From Sesamum alatum (taxonomy: Eukaryota > Streptophyta > Magnoliopsida > Lamiales > Pedaliaceae), in contig JACGWO010000006.1 in NCBI GenBank assembly GCA_034509735.1, forward strand, positions 14,944,645-15,008,644: a stretch of 64,000 nucleotides of DNA, given 5' to 3'. This document shows positions 46,798 through 58,450 of the stretch, one piece after another (the first letter of the stretch is position 1; every line of letters starts with the position of its first letter). The notes under the pieces are model-generated. The model ran no database searches, had not been told where the DNA came from, and saw nothing but the letters and a program-made list of their open reading frames with translations. The translations under genes were made by a program, and so were the position numbers.

Positions 46798-48458
46798 TTT
46801 TGATTCTCCACTTCAAGTCTGAATTCTTTAAACCTCTCAAGAGCTTCAGACTTGTACCTCATTAGGTAAACATAACCATACCGTGAATGATCATCGGTGA
46901 AGGTTATGAAGTAGGAGAACCCACCTCGGGCCTGCGTCCTTAGTGGTCCACACACGTCTGTATGGACCAAGTCCAACAGACCTGTGGCAAGCCTGCTTTG
47001 TCCTACAAAGGGCTTCTTGGTCATTTTCCCTCTTAGACAAGATTCACAAGTTGGTAGATCACTCAAGTCCCCAACCTCTAGGTTCTTTGAGTCTACCAAC
47101 CTTTTCATCCTATCTTGGGATATGTGACCTAGCCTAGCGTGCCACAGACGTGCGTTCCCGTTATTATCTAATTTCCGTTTGTGTTGAGCGTTAAGAACGA
47201 AATTCGTTTGTTGCAAGATATAGAGCCCATTATGTAATGTACCAAGTAGATGAGCAATTCCACACCTCATCAAATAAAAGCAATTTTTATTGATTTTAAA
47301 CTCATAACCATTATTGTCTAACAATGGAATGGAAATGATGTTTTTAATCATACTGGGTACAAAATAAACTTGCTCTAATTCTATGCTAATGGTATCACTA
47401 ATAACTAAAGTGGCGGATCCTACTGCTTCTGCCGGGATGGCCTTGCCATTTCCGAGCTTCAGGATCATGTCCCCGCTACTTAGTTTTCTGCTTCTTTTCA
47501 ACACCTGCAGATCATTGCAAATGTGAGCTCCACAGCCGGTATCCAATACCCAAGAGGCAGAATTAGTGACCATGTTAACCTCAATCACAAATATACCTTG
47601 GTTTGAGAAGAGTTTGGGGCACTCTCTCTTCCAATGCCCTTTCTCACGGCAGTTGATACATATGTCATATGCCTTCGACTGTTGCTTGGAGACAACCTTT
47701 CCCTTTCCTTTGCCTTTCCCCTCTTTGGCAATGGGAACACTCTGAGTGTTCGTAGCTGCTATGACTGCCTTTCCCTTCCCTTTCTTCCTTTTCCAACGTC
47801 CGGCGCCCTTGCCTTTCGTCTTGGAAGTAGAAGCACCTCCAAACAATACCGAAGGCGTGGACTTCTTAGTCGTTGCCTCGTATTGCACCAACATATTGAT
47901 CAACTCATGAATACCCTTCTCAAGTGCATTCATGTTGTAGTTGACAATAAATTGATCAAAGGAGGGTGGGAGTGACTGAAGGATCACATCTATATACGTT
48001 TCGTTATCGAGACCTGCCTTTAGGTCCTCGAGCTTTTCCACTAGGGTAAGCATTTTAACCCCATGTTCTTGTACAGAGGATCCTTCTGTCATTTTAGTTC
48101 CAAAGAACGCCTTGGTCGCGACATACCTAGTATGCCGGTCCGGGACTGCATAGCAATCCTTAAGGCGAGCCATTATGGAAGGGACATCGTCTAGCCTTTC
48201 ATATTGCTTTTGAATCTCATTGGTCATCGAAGCAAGTATGATGCTACGAACCTTCCGGTTATCCTTATGCCAAGTCTCGAACGTCTCACGTTCCTCTGGC
48301 ATGGATCCTTCCGGTAAGGTCCTAGGGAGAGGCTCGTCCATGACGTAGCCTTGGTTCTCATAATCCAGGACTATCCTGAGATTGCGCAACCAGTCGTTGT
48401 AGTTGGTTCCATTAAATTTGTTTGTCTCAAGAATGGTTGAAAGTGGGTTCTTAGACAT
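46782..48458 (-). CDS. Copia-4 gag, protease and integrase N-terminal part
   Basis: The start at 48458 (MSKNPLSTILETNKFNG) is chosen because Copia-1 has the same start; nine further in-frame codons lie upstream. Order: UBN2-type gag capsid region (about residues 50-190), a Lys-rich linker, CCHC knuckle CINCREKGHWKREC (about residue 275), protease with intact catalytic DTG (SWVLDTGCGAHICND), the gag-pre-integrase HHCC/CESC finger (RLWHARLGHIS, then TCESCLRGKM), and the first core Asp of integrase (LVHTDVCGPL). The frame ends in a stop about 17 codons after the second core motif (FTDDHSRYGYVYL). The rest of the polyprotein is in another frame from about 46798, because of one extra base in a run of four A (46798-46801). 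Capsid and protease could be made; full pol probably not. Confidence 0.9.
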   Translation of the reverse strand: MSKNPLSTILETNKFNGTNYNDWLRNLRIVLDYENQGYVMDEPLPRTLPEGSMPEERETFETWHKDNRKVRSIILASMTNEIQKQYERLDDVPSIMARLKDCYAVPDRHTRYVATKAFFGTKMTEGSSVQEHGVKMLTLVEKLEDLKAGLDNETYIDVILQSLPPSFDQFIVNYNMNALEKGIHELINMLVQYEATTKKSTPSVLFGGASTSKTKGKGAGRWKRKKGKGKAVIAATNTQSVPIAKEGKGKGKGKVVSKQQSKAYDICINCREKGHWKRECPKLFSNQGIFVIEVNMVTNSASWVLDTGCGAHICNDLQVLKRSRKLSSGDMILKLGNGKAIPAEAVGSATLVISDTISIELEQVYFVPSMIKNIISIPLLDNNGYEFKINKNCFYLMRCGIAHLLGTLHNGLYILQQTNFVLNAQHKRKLDNNGNARLWHARLGHISQDRMKRLVDSKNLEVGDLSDLPTCESCLRGKMTKKPFVGQSRLATGLLDLVHTDVCGPLRTQARGGFSYFITFTDDHSRYGYVYLMRYKSEALERFKEFRLEVENQNQLQN

Positions 48459-50827
48459 TTTAAAATCTACATGTTGAAAAAACAACGCGCGATCAGCAGA
48501 AAGTAAAGACGGTGGTTTGATAAAAATAATTAAATGCTTGGTCTTTAGTCATTTAATCCTCCCACTATTTATAGGAAAACACGGTACTCTCAAACGTAGT
48601 TTTCGGGAAATCCTTTCCTAGTGGGCTTGGGATCCACAGCGATTTTTCCCATACCCCGCTTTTACGATTCGCATGGAAAAGATCCTGTGGGAGGTATTCC
48701 ATACCATTCTCGTTCCACGAGATTCCCAAGATTATTGCCTCACCCTTTTGCATGATCCCGAGGACTCCAAGCGAATCATGCTAATTAGGCGTTAGACCCG
48801 ACCCAATCGACCGAGCCATGGACCCACTAGTACCCCCACGACTCGTGAGACAGGTAGCAGCAGCCCATTTTTCGTTCATGACATAGTGCAGCTTCTTTTA
48901 AGTACAATAACGTGCCACGACTCGTGAGACCACGCTATTGACCTAAAACAGCTTCCTCACTATGCCACGGATTGGAAGGCATGGACGAACTCCTAGAGTT
49001 CATGTCCACTTTATCTAGGGTCTAATATTTCAACATTGGTCCAACCAATGTGAGAGTAGTGAATGACCGAGATCTCATAATATATCCATACATTCATCCA
49101 TAATGCATAAATAAAATCCATCCATAGCAGTTATATGATAAATAAAAGCCATTCATCCATCATAATAACCACATGCAAAATTAAAGCCTAGCACGCCCCT
49201 GTTGGATGATCACAAGCCCGAATCCTATGCGATCCACTGAGCCCGCAGTGGATCTATGGTCAATCTAGGGTTGGTCCTATACTATTACAATAATAGTAAC
49301 CCAATCATCATTCTGATGGGCCTTGGTCTCTTTTTCTCTTTCTTCACTTCATGGAAAACGCCAAGGGACCTCCGGTCTGGGCTCTCCATGTGGTCCTTCC
49401 TTCTTCTCCACCAATTACAAAAAAATGGAAACCTCACTCCTAGTCTACTCTCATTACATATAAAAAATTAGAAACCCCAGCGAAACCCCGGGGGGAGTAC
49501 ATAAGGAGGGAGGTAGAAAGCCTTATTATTCCAAGGCACTAGAAAGAGAGTAGGAGAAAGCAGTTTAAAGAGGCACACAGGCCCAACAGTAAATTAAACC
49601 ATACATCCGGTCTAGGGCTCGTGATCATCCATTTCCATCCAACACACATAATCACATGATCCAATCACATAATTACAATATACCAATAATTCATGATTTC
49701 CAATCACATCAATCCAAGATGAAAATAAATGAACATGTGCGCAACGTGTGAAAAATAAAACACAAATATTGGTAATAATATTTTTCTCGTTTTAGGAAAA
49801 CCTTTCCTCATTATTTTAAGTAAAATAACCCCGGGATTCCAAATCCATTTATTTTACTCCTAAAATAATGTCTTTAGGAATTTAGGAAAAATTGAACCCA
49901 AAAAACGAATTTTTCAGAATTAATTCAAAATTAAAACTGAAAATAAATTTAAAAATTAAAATAATAATGCTAGGGTTTCAAAAAACCCTAGCTGCAGCAG
50001 CCGCCGGCCGCCGCCACCGGCAGCAGCCGGCAGGCCGTGCGTGCAGGGCAGCAGGCCCAGCCTGCCGCCCCTGCGCGCGCAGGCACTGCCTGGCCGGGCG
50101 CGCGCGCGCAGGCCCCTTGCCTGCGTGCGCGCGCGCCTGGCCGGCAGCGCGCTGCGCGGCCTGGTGTTCCGGCAGGCCGACGCGCGCGCAGGCTCCTTTG
50201 CCTGTGCGCGCGCGCTGGCCTGCTGGCCACCGGCCGCATCCCTGCGTCGCGCGCAGAGCGCGCGCGCAGACGCGCATTGGGCGTGCCTGCCGGGCGCGCG
50301 CGCGCAGACGCCTCCGTCTGCGTGCGCGCGCGCCTGGGGCGCGCCTGGTGCCCGTCCGCGCGCGGGCTCCTCCGCCCGCCAGCCTTGCGCGCGCGCGCGC
50401 ATGGGCGCGCCTGCCGGGCGCGCGCGCGCAGACACCTCTGTCTGCCCGCGCGCGCGCCTGGAGGCGTTTCCATGCGCGCACGCCCGCGCGCAGCCAACCC
50501 GGCTGCGCGCTGCCCCTGCGCGGCCGGCAGCGCGCGCGCGCGCAGGCTTCCCATGCCTGCGCGCGTCTGCCCTGCCGGCAGCGCTCGGCTGCGCGCGGCC
50601 AGCCTTCCCGGCTGGCCGGCTGTGACGTTTTCTCGTTTTTCAGATTAATTCCCATCCCGATTCCCAAGAAAAAACAGAAAATACCAATATTCAGCAATTC
50701 ACACGAATTAAAAGCAATAAAATAACATGCTTCAAGAATCAAGAAATTCAAGATTTTAATTACAACATGCTATTTCACGTTTCATGCTTAAAACGCACAT
50801 AAACCCTAGACCTATACACCGAACCGG
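48459..50827 (-). other. Copia-4 5' leader with CpG-rich tandem expansion
   Basis: The 2.4-kb untranslated leader between PBS and gag shares blocks with the Copia-1 leader. From about 49980 to 50630 the composition changes abruptly to almost pure G+C with repeated gcgcgcgcgcag/gccggc units, in sharp contrast to the AT-rich sequence on both sides. All six frames are open for long distances there (e.g. plus 49892-50725) only because stop codons need A/T. The predicted Arg/Ala/Pro strings differ in every frame, so I call no protein. Confidence 0.8.
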
Positions 50828-50840
50828 GCTCTGATACCAC

Positions 50841-52830
50841 TGAAAGATTATGTGGATCGTCCCGGGAAAAGCGCGAATGCGGAAGCGCGGTATATAATTA
50901 AAAATTAAAACGGAATTTAAACATGCTTTTAAATTAAAAAACACGTTTCAAAGGGTGTTCCTTTGAAATTTTCCCCGGGCATTCGGTGTATCTCATGAAG
51001 GTATAACATAAAATAAATCATGGAGGCCATAGGGTTGAAAATTAAAGAGGGACGAAAATTTAAAACGAGACCTACCCGTTGTCGTTTTCGTCTTCAACGG
51101 CTACACGCGTTGTTCCCCGTTTTGCACCAAGATCTCGTTCTTGAGACCCTCCAAATCGTGACACACGATCCACCCACGTATCTTGCACGTCGTGCTAGCA
51201 ACGAACAAGTGTATAATTTTGGAGTGGATGAATCAATAACACATTATCAATTAATGGTATTGATTCATCAAGATTCTAATGTTCCAAGAACAAAAGAATC
51301 AAGAAAACTATTTTCTTGAGAGAGAGAGAGGGCGGACGAGAGAGATGGGAGAGAGAGATCCGTGTGTGTGTGTTGTAATGTGTGTGTTGGAGATTCATCA
51401 TCATGTAAATTGTAGGATGCTAGGGGTTTATATAGAAGAGGAGTTTAATCCTCTTTAAACTCCTCTTTTAAGAACTCTAATTTGATTAGGATTTTGACCT
51501 AGTCAAAGTCCTAGTCAAACTAGTGTTTTGACCTAGTCAAAACGATCCTAGCCATCCATCTCTCCCATTGATCTCAACCGTTGATTTAATTTAATTTAAT
51601 GGAATATTTAAAACCTATTTAAATATTTCCAAGAGGCTAAAATAAATATAAATATTATTTAAGCCCATTAAATAAATTCCTTTGATAAATCCAATTTATC
51701 AATTTAATTCCTTCTATCAAATAGAAAGAATTATTTCTCCAAGAAAAATAAAGGTTCCGATTAAATCTAATTTAATCATTCCTTCACTCCAATATTTAAT
51801 TCCAAATTAAATATTTAATTGTGTGTGGATAGTGTGTGACTCTTTAGGTTCACCATTCAGCTAGACTTGGTCGGATTCCTAGAATCCGTCCGTTACCATG
51901 GGTGGCCATCTAGCAACGGTCCATGGCACTAGAGACTAGGTGAAATATTCAGGGATGAACATTTAGGCTCTAACAGTACGCTTGTCCTTCTGTCTTCGGT
52001 CTCATCACTTAGTGTCTAGGGCACGGATAACGCAGGTACCCATCTTGGACCTAAGTGTCGGTCTGTCCTCACTAAACGCCGCAAGGGAAACCTTCCCTTC
52101 TGTTCAGTCACTGTGGCCACAGTTTTAGGGACAAGACCTAGAGCATACATGAGACTCAACTGTCAAACCTATTGACAGGAGACAGATCCTTTCTTGGAAA
52201 CTACTGTCACTTTGCACACCAGGACTGCACTAGACATGGCTTATGACTACCAAAGAGAATTCTGGCAATCTCTCACCATATCTAAGATACAGTTCTGATG
52301 TACAGGTAAACTCAGTAATTCCTCAAGTCAAAGAACTTGACCTGTACCGTTGGAACCGGGAATACTCGTCATACCTTGCAGACCATACTCAAGGTCCTCC
52401 GTAAGACGGTTCCCACGAGTCACCTCAGTCAGCTGCGTCCTAGCAGGCTAACCACTAACACTGCTTAGACGATCCTCGTCACCCGTCGATGAAACACGAC
52501 AGCAGATGCTTAGTGCAAGTCTCAAATGGAATCCCGGTACCCATTTTCGGGATTCCTTGACTTGGAGATTTCCGGACTGATTCGGGAAGACTGATTTCAT
52601 GGACCTACCTCCAAGCGTAGTCCCAGTCCCCGAAATCGAATCTCAGTCCGTGGGCTTTGTTTGCGTAGTGAACAGATATGGAAAATAGGTGCAAGTGAAC
52701 ACAAACAAAGTAATGCCAAATGAAAATTCACTTCTTTATTCATTAATGATTTATCAAAACACTTATAATTGTCTAGACATAGGTTACATATACCCGCCAA
52801 AATTGGCTTACATGGTCACCTATTCTAACA
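50841..52830 (-). repeat. Copia-4 5' LTR
   Basis: 1990-bp LTR beside the PBS, almost identical to 42396-44388. Confidence 0.93.
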
Positions 52831-54886
52831 ACAGACACTCCCCCAATTCGACCCCCATCTCAGCAGCTTGCAACATACTGGATAAAGCTCCAGAGCAGAA
52901 AATAAACAAATATGAGGAAAGAGGATCACCCTGACTGATGCCCCTCTCCGGCCTGAAATGACCAAAATTGGTCACCATTAAGAGTTAAAGAGTAAGAAAC
53001 TGTAGTAACCAAAAGCATAATCAGCTCAACAAATTTATAATGAAAACCAAGCCTAATCAAAACACCCTTGAGAAAGGGCCATTCTACCCTATCATAGGTT
53101 TGCTCATGTCCAATTTCATAGCCACACATGTCTCATTCGACCGGGTTTGTGATTTCAAGTGATGATTCAATTCAAATGCTAACAGAACATTATCCATTAT
53201 TAATCTACCCAGAATAAATACCGACTGAGTATGAGAAATAATGGCATCAAGAAAACCCCTAAGTCGATTAGCCACACATTTAGAAGCAATTTTAACGATG
53301 AAATTACAAAGACTAATCGAACACAACTGAGAAACAAATTCAGGAGACTCACACTTGGGGATAAGAACAACATGGGTATAATTAAACTTATGAAGCAAAA
53401 TATGATTATTTAAAATGCGGAGAACAACACTACAAACATCACTCCCAATGATCGGCCAAAACTTCTGAAAAAATAACGGTGGGAGCCCATCGGCGATGAA
53501 CGGCTCAGCTAGTGCTTGATTAATCTCCGAGGTAACACGTGGCTGTATAGATGCTAGCACTTCATTAATGCAAGTCTCTGATGGTTGGGCCGAGGTGAAG
53601 ATATTACGAAAGTATCTAGACAGAATCCCCTGAATATCAATCTCCTTATTCTCCAAACCCCACCCTCATCCTTTAACTGAGATATCATATTCTTTCTCCA
53701 TCGGGCTGAGGCGTACGCATGAAAAAACCGAGGGTTCCCATCCCCATCCTTCAACCAATGAGCTTTACTCCTCTGCTGCCATGTCAACAGCTCTTGACTC
53801 TGCTTGTCTTCAATTTTACTCCGAATATCAGCCATCTCCTTGTGCTCATTAGGGCCAATCCAACCATTCGCCAACGCAGAATACCGATTCTCAAGTTCCT
53901 TAATATCCCAGTCTGTTTTGGAGAAATGAGTTCTATTCCAATGTAACAGCCGCAACCTGCAATTTTTGAATCTTCTTAAATAGCCTAATCCCGGGATCTT
54001 CTCCTTCCTGTATCGCCCAAGCTTCCTCTACAACCTTAGCACAATCCTCAGATTTTAACCATTTAGCTTCAAACCGAAATTTCCGTCTCTTTTTTCCTAA
54101 CTCGATTGCCTCCTCTTGGATCCCAATGAATGTTTAATAACTCATGATCAGAGTACAGGTTCAGATCATGAGTTATCGAAAACATTTGGGAACCTTGAAC
54201 AAAAGTCTGCATTTCCACAAGCTCTATCAAGCCGTGCCCATACCTTATCCGCCCCTTGACGCCGATTACACCAGGTAAATTTTCGACCTCTGAATCCCAA
54301 ATCACAAAAAATCAGCCCCCATCAAAGCACGTCTGAACCCATCCAATTGCCACCGCAGTCTACCCTCCCAGTCTTCTCATGTTGAAATAGTATTTCATTG
54401 AAGTCCCCTGCACACAACCATGGTGAATCTGACTAAGATGATAATGCTATCAATCTGTCCCAGACACCCTGTCGTCTTGTTGCTTTCGGTTCCCCGTAAA
54501 ACCCAGTAAATCGCTAATTAGCACAGTTGACACTGGACAACACATCGACGTCAATATGGTTTATAGAAAAGGAACGTAATTGAACAAGAATATTTTTCCT
54601 CCACAATAGTATCAAGCCCCCTGATCTACCTACCGACGAAACACTGATCCCGAACAATTCAAGCCTGTCTCTGATACGTTCAAATCTCTTCTACCCACAC
54701 TTAGTTTCACATAAAAATACCAAGAGAGGTCTATCTGCTCAAACACATCCTTCGAGTTTCCGAACTGTCGAGACACCTCACAACCCTCGACAGTTCCATG
54801 CTAAAACAATCATGGCGATCGGCGGGGCTGTGAAACAACCTTCGCCGATGCATCATTATCAGTATCTTCATCAATCAAACACTTCT

Positions 54887-57800
54887 TCAGAGGTCTCTCC
54901 CCAGTAAACGACCCTTTTTTTCTCTTTCCCGCATAAATTCTACCCCTTCTGCCTCCCCCGCGGTTACCCCGAGCACCCCTCCTTCCCCTTCTCCAGCCGA
55001 CCCTCTCAGTCCACCTCTCCCCGCTAAAAAAATAACAGGGACCGCAACTAAACTCTCAGAATTAACACCCCTCTCCCCCAACGGCAATAGACACTCATCA
55101 AAGGAAATAGAAGGTTGGATTGAAGGGAGATCAATGTTCAAACCTGTAATCAGATGAGGATCCAATTCCGCTGAAAATTCTGGCAGTGTGTTTGGTCCTC
55201 AACGAATGCTTTGTAGCTGTGTTCTGCCTCAATTGTCCCTGGCTTGATCGATTCCCCCTCCCAACGTTCTCAACTTGAACTTCCACCAACAAAGAAAGAC
55301 TTTGACCCCCAATTCTACCAGTTGTTTTAGGAAACTGTTTTTGGGAATCATTAGTGAGTAATGAGTCCACTTCTGCCACTGAGTTCGCTTGTACCTGGGC
55401 CTCTATTTGAAGTCTTGGATCCACCTGATGTTGGGCCAGCCCACTAATATGTCCCAGATCATTAGGTGGTACATTTTGGGCTCCCAACGTACTAGTTATT
55501 CGATTTATTTGGCATTGGTCCAGTACAGATTGGCCCATACTGAAAGATTGTAGATCGTCCCGGGAAAATAGCGCGAATGCGGAAGCGCGGTATAAAATAA
55601 AATTGCGGAATTAAAACATGCTTTAATAGAAATTAAAGAACACGCTCAAGGGGTGTGCCCTTGAGATTCCCGGGTGTTTGGTGTATCTCATGACATAAAC
55701 AACATACAATAATCATGGAGGCCATAGGATTGAAAAAATAAAGAGGGACGAAAATCTTAAAACGATACCTACCCGTTGTCGTTTTCGTCTCCAACGGCTA
55801 CTCGTGTTGTTCCCCGTTTTGCACCAAGACCTCGTTCTTAAGATCCTCCAAATCGTGACACACGATCCACCCGCGTATTCTTGCACGTCGTGCTAGCAAC
55901 GAACAAGTATTATTTTGGAGAGGATAGATCAACCACGCGTTATGAATTAACGGGATCGATCTTCCTTAGTTCAATTGTTCCAAGAACAAAAGAACAAGAA
56001 AAATAATATTTTCTTGGTGAGAGAGAGAGAGGGGCGGACGAGAGAGGAGAGGAGAGTGTGTGTTGTGTGTGTGTTTTCAAGAATCATATCCTCCAATTGT
56101 AGGAGGCTAGGGGTTTATATAGAGGAGGAGTTTAATCCTCTTCAAACTCCAACTCTAAGAACTCTATTTTGACTAGGATTTTGACCTAGTCAAAGTCCTA
56201 GTCAAAGTAGCATTTGACCAAGTCAAATCAATCCTAGCCATCCATCTCTCCTTTCCATCTCAACTGTTGATTTAATTTAATGGAATATTTAAAACCTATT
56301 TAAATATTCCAATAGGCCAAATAAATATAAATATTTATTTTAAGCCCATTAAATAAATTCCCTTAATAAATCTAATTTATTAATATAATTCCTTTTATCA
56401 AATAGAAGGAATTAATTCTCCAAAAAAATAAAGGACCCGATTAAATCCAATTTAATCATTCCTATTCTCCAATATTTAATTCTAAATTAAATACTAAATG
56501 TGTGTGTGGATAGTGTGTGACTCTTTAAGTTCACCTTTCAGCTAGACTTGGTCGGATTCCTAGAATCCGGCCGTTACCATGGGCCATCTAGCAACGGTCC
56601 ATGGCACTAGAGACTAGGTGAAATATTCGGGGATGAACATTTAGGTTCTAACAGTACACTTGTCCTTCTGTCTACGGTCTCACCACTTAGGCTCTAGGGC
56701 ACGAAAAATGCAGGTACCCATTTTGGACCTAAGTGTCGGTCTGTCCTTACTAAACGCCGCAAGGGAATCCTTCCCTTCTGTTCAGTTACTGTAGCCACAG
56801 ATTTTAGGGACAAGACACAGAGCATACGTGAGACTCAACTGTCAATGCCTTTTGACAGGAGACAGATCATTTCTTGGAAACTACTGTCACTCTGTATACC
56901 AGAGCTGCACTAGACATGGCTTATGACTACTCAAGTGCTTCTTGGCAATCTCTCACCATATCTAAGATACAGACCTGACATACAGGTAAACTCAGCAGTT
57001 CCTCAAGTCAAAGGACTTGACCTGTACCGTTGGAATCGGGAATACACGTCATACCTTGCTGACCATACTCAAGGTCCTCCGTAAGACGGTTCCCGCGAGT
57101 CACCTCAGTCAGCTGCTTCCTAGCAGGCTAACCCACTAACACTGCTTAGACGACCTTCGTCACCCGTCGATGAAACACGACAGCAGATGCTTAGTGAAAG
57201 TCTCAAAGGGAATCTCGATACCCATTTTAGAGATTCCTTGACTTGGAGATTTCCGGACTGATTCGGCAAGACTGATTTCATGGACCTACCTCCAAGCATA
57301 GTCCCAGTCCCCGAAATAGATTCTCAGTCCGTGGGTTTTGTTTGCGTAGCGAACAGATATGTAAAAAGCAAGTAGAAGTGAACGCAAACAAAGTAATGCC
57401 ATATGAATTTCACTTCTTTATTCATAAATGATTTATCAAAACACACTGAAATTGTCTAGACATAGGTTACATTTTTCTGCCAAGATTGGCTACATGGTCA
57501 CCTATTCTAAACATACCCATATCCACCTCCTATTGCTCACCACTCTTCTCGAATGCATGTTTGTCACCCACCCCCCACGTTCTCCGACGTACGCTCCCCC
57601 TCCTGGTCCCTATCGAAAGTTTCCCCCGTCGGCGTTCTGCTCTCCACACCCCGCCACCCATGACACCGCCGCCACCCCCACTCGACATCCCTTCCACAAC
57701 CCCATCTAACCCCTTCCCACACCACTCCCACCACCTTGCTCTCCCTGAGTACTACTAACCACAGTCTTCCCGCAATCAAAGATGACTGGCCCCCGCCGAA

Positions 57801-58450
57801 AATAACGGTCTTCTCGGCCCCCTCAACCCACTCTCCGACCCCCCTCCTATCCCTCCACCTCCCCAACCCCCGATCGAAAGCCTTGTCCTAGAACGAAGCC
57901 AACTGAACGTGATTCATGCAGCCAAGGTCCATATCGAATCTCCCCCGCATTACTGTCATCCACAGCAATCTCAACTCTTCTCTGAAAATCACGCATAATG
58001 TGGCCTAACCTTCCACATTCGTAGCAAAAGTTTGGTAACCGGTCATACGTAAATGTCACCATCATCTCCTCTCCCCCCATTGATCGCATGTTCAAACACC
58101 GACGAAGAGGCTCCCGAACATCCAGTGACACCCAAATACTCAGTTTAGCTCCCCATGCAAACGTAGCATGTGCATGGTCTGAATCCATGAATCGCCCAAT
58201 ACAATTCCCAATGGCTTCTGCAACATTACTCGTCATCATCCGTATCGGCAACCCATGCACAAAAACATAAAAGGGACACCAATTCAGGTCCTCCTCCCTC
58301 GGATTCTCTGCAGCACAAACATAGTTCAAAATAATAAAAATTCCGATCGAATGTCCAGGGACAACCATTCATCGCTCTTTCTCGGTCCACATTATGATTG
58401 AAGACGATCGAGGACCGATCGTCGTCCAACAATTGGACAGTCATCCCTCA
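54887..58450 (-). pseudogene. LINE-1 ORF1 (DUF4283 / CCHC), interrupted by a solo LTR
   Basis: The minus strand from 58444 reads a DUF4283-type segment (IVFNHNVDRERAMNGCPWTF, then DLNWCPFYVFVHGLP after a frameshift). It continues to a zinc knuckle FCYECGRLGHIMRDF (CX2CX4HX4 with Asp where the last Cys is expected). The knuckle is followed by GPWLH, the normal layout of plant L1 ORF1 proteins, which bind the element's RNA. The C-terminal hydrophilic region lies at 57517-57850 and, beyond the solo LTR (55541-57511), at 55538-54887. The frame is broken several times. Confidence 0.75.
55541..57511 (-). repeat. Solo LTR of the Copia-4 family
   Basis: 1971 bp, clearly homologous to the Copia-4 LTRs but more diverged, and in the same orientation. 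A perfect 5-bp duplication catac (55536-55540 and 57512-57516) shows a complete insertion later reduced to one LTR. The terminal bases at the right end (ttctaaa) differ from the family's ttctaaca. Inserted in LINE-1 ORF1. Confidence 0.88.

Larger units (their letters stand above)
42396..52830 (-). mobile_element. Copia-4: young, nearly intact Ty1/copia retrotransposon
   Basis: LTRs at 42396-44388 (1993 bp) and 50841-52830 (1990 bp) begin TGTTAGAATAGG and end CTTTCA on the minus strand. A perfect 5-bp duplication acaga flanks them (42391-42395 and 52831-52835). PBS TGGTATCAGAGC is at 50828-50839, directly by the right LTR; purine tract caagtgggaga at 44390-44400. By eye the LTRs differ at about four substitutions and several one- or two-base length changes, i.e. 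about 0.2%, which implies a very recent insertion. The coding region is open apart from one frameshift in the integrase. The leader is 2.4 kb and contains a CpG-rich tandem expansion. The element sits in the RT of LINE-1. Confidence 0.95.
41000..54813 (-). pseudogene. LINE-1 ORF2 (endonuclease-reverse transcriptase), interrupted
   Basis: ORF2 begins at 54813 (MIVLAWNCRGL, the usual start of plant L1 endonucleases). The endonuclease end is seen at 54069-54305 (RFPN-like block, then NLYSDHELLNIHWD). The linker and RT N-terminal part follow at 53955-52836, with PLFFQKFWPIIGSDV, SVFILGRLIMDN, and the ALKLDMSKAYDRVEWPF-type block split by a frameshift near 53100. The SQGDPLSSYLF-type block is at about 52905. 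Copia-4 then intervenes, with TSD acaga. The RT resumes at 42395 with SVSHLLFADDTLVF (the FADD catalytic motif). The thumb and connection run to about 41650, and the zinc-binding zf-RVT domain (WRLCKEVLPT, HIFLECPVARQMW) lies at 41496-41240. The protein would nick target DNA and reverse transcribe the LINE RNA; here it is broken. Confidence 0.8.

Noticed and set aside
49892..50751. Several long overlapping open frames on both strands (up to 277 codons) rich in Arg, Ala and Pro
   Set aside because: They exist because the tract is almost all G+C and so lacks stop codons; all frames are open at once, with no start context or conservation in Copia-1.
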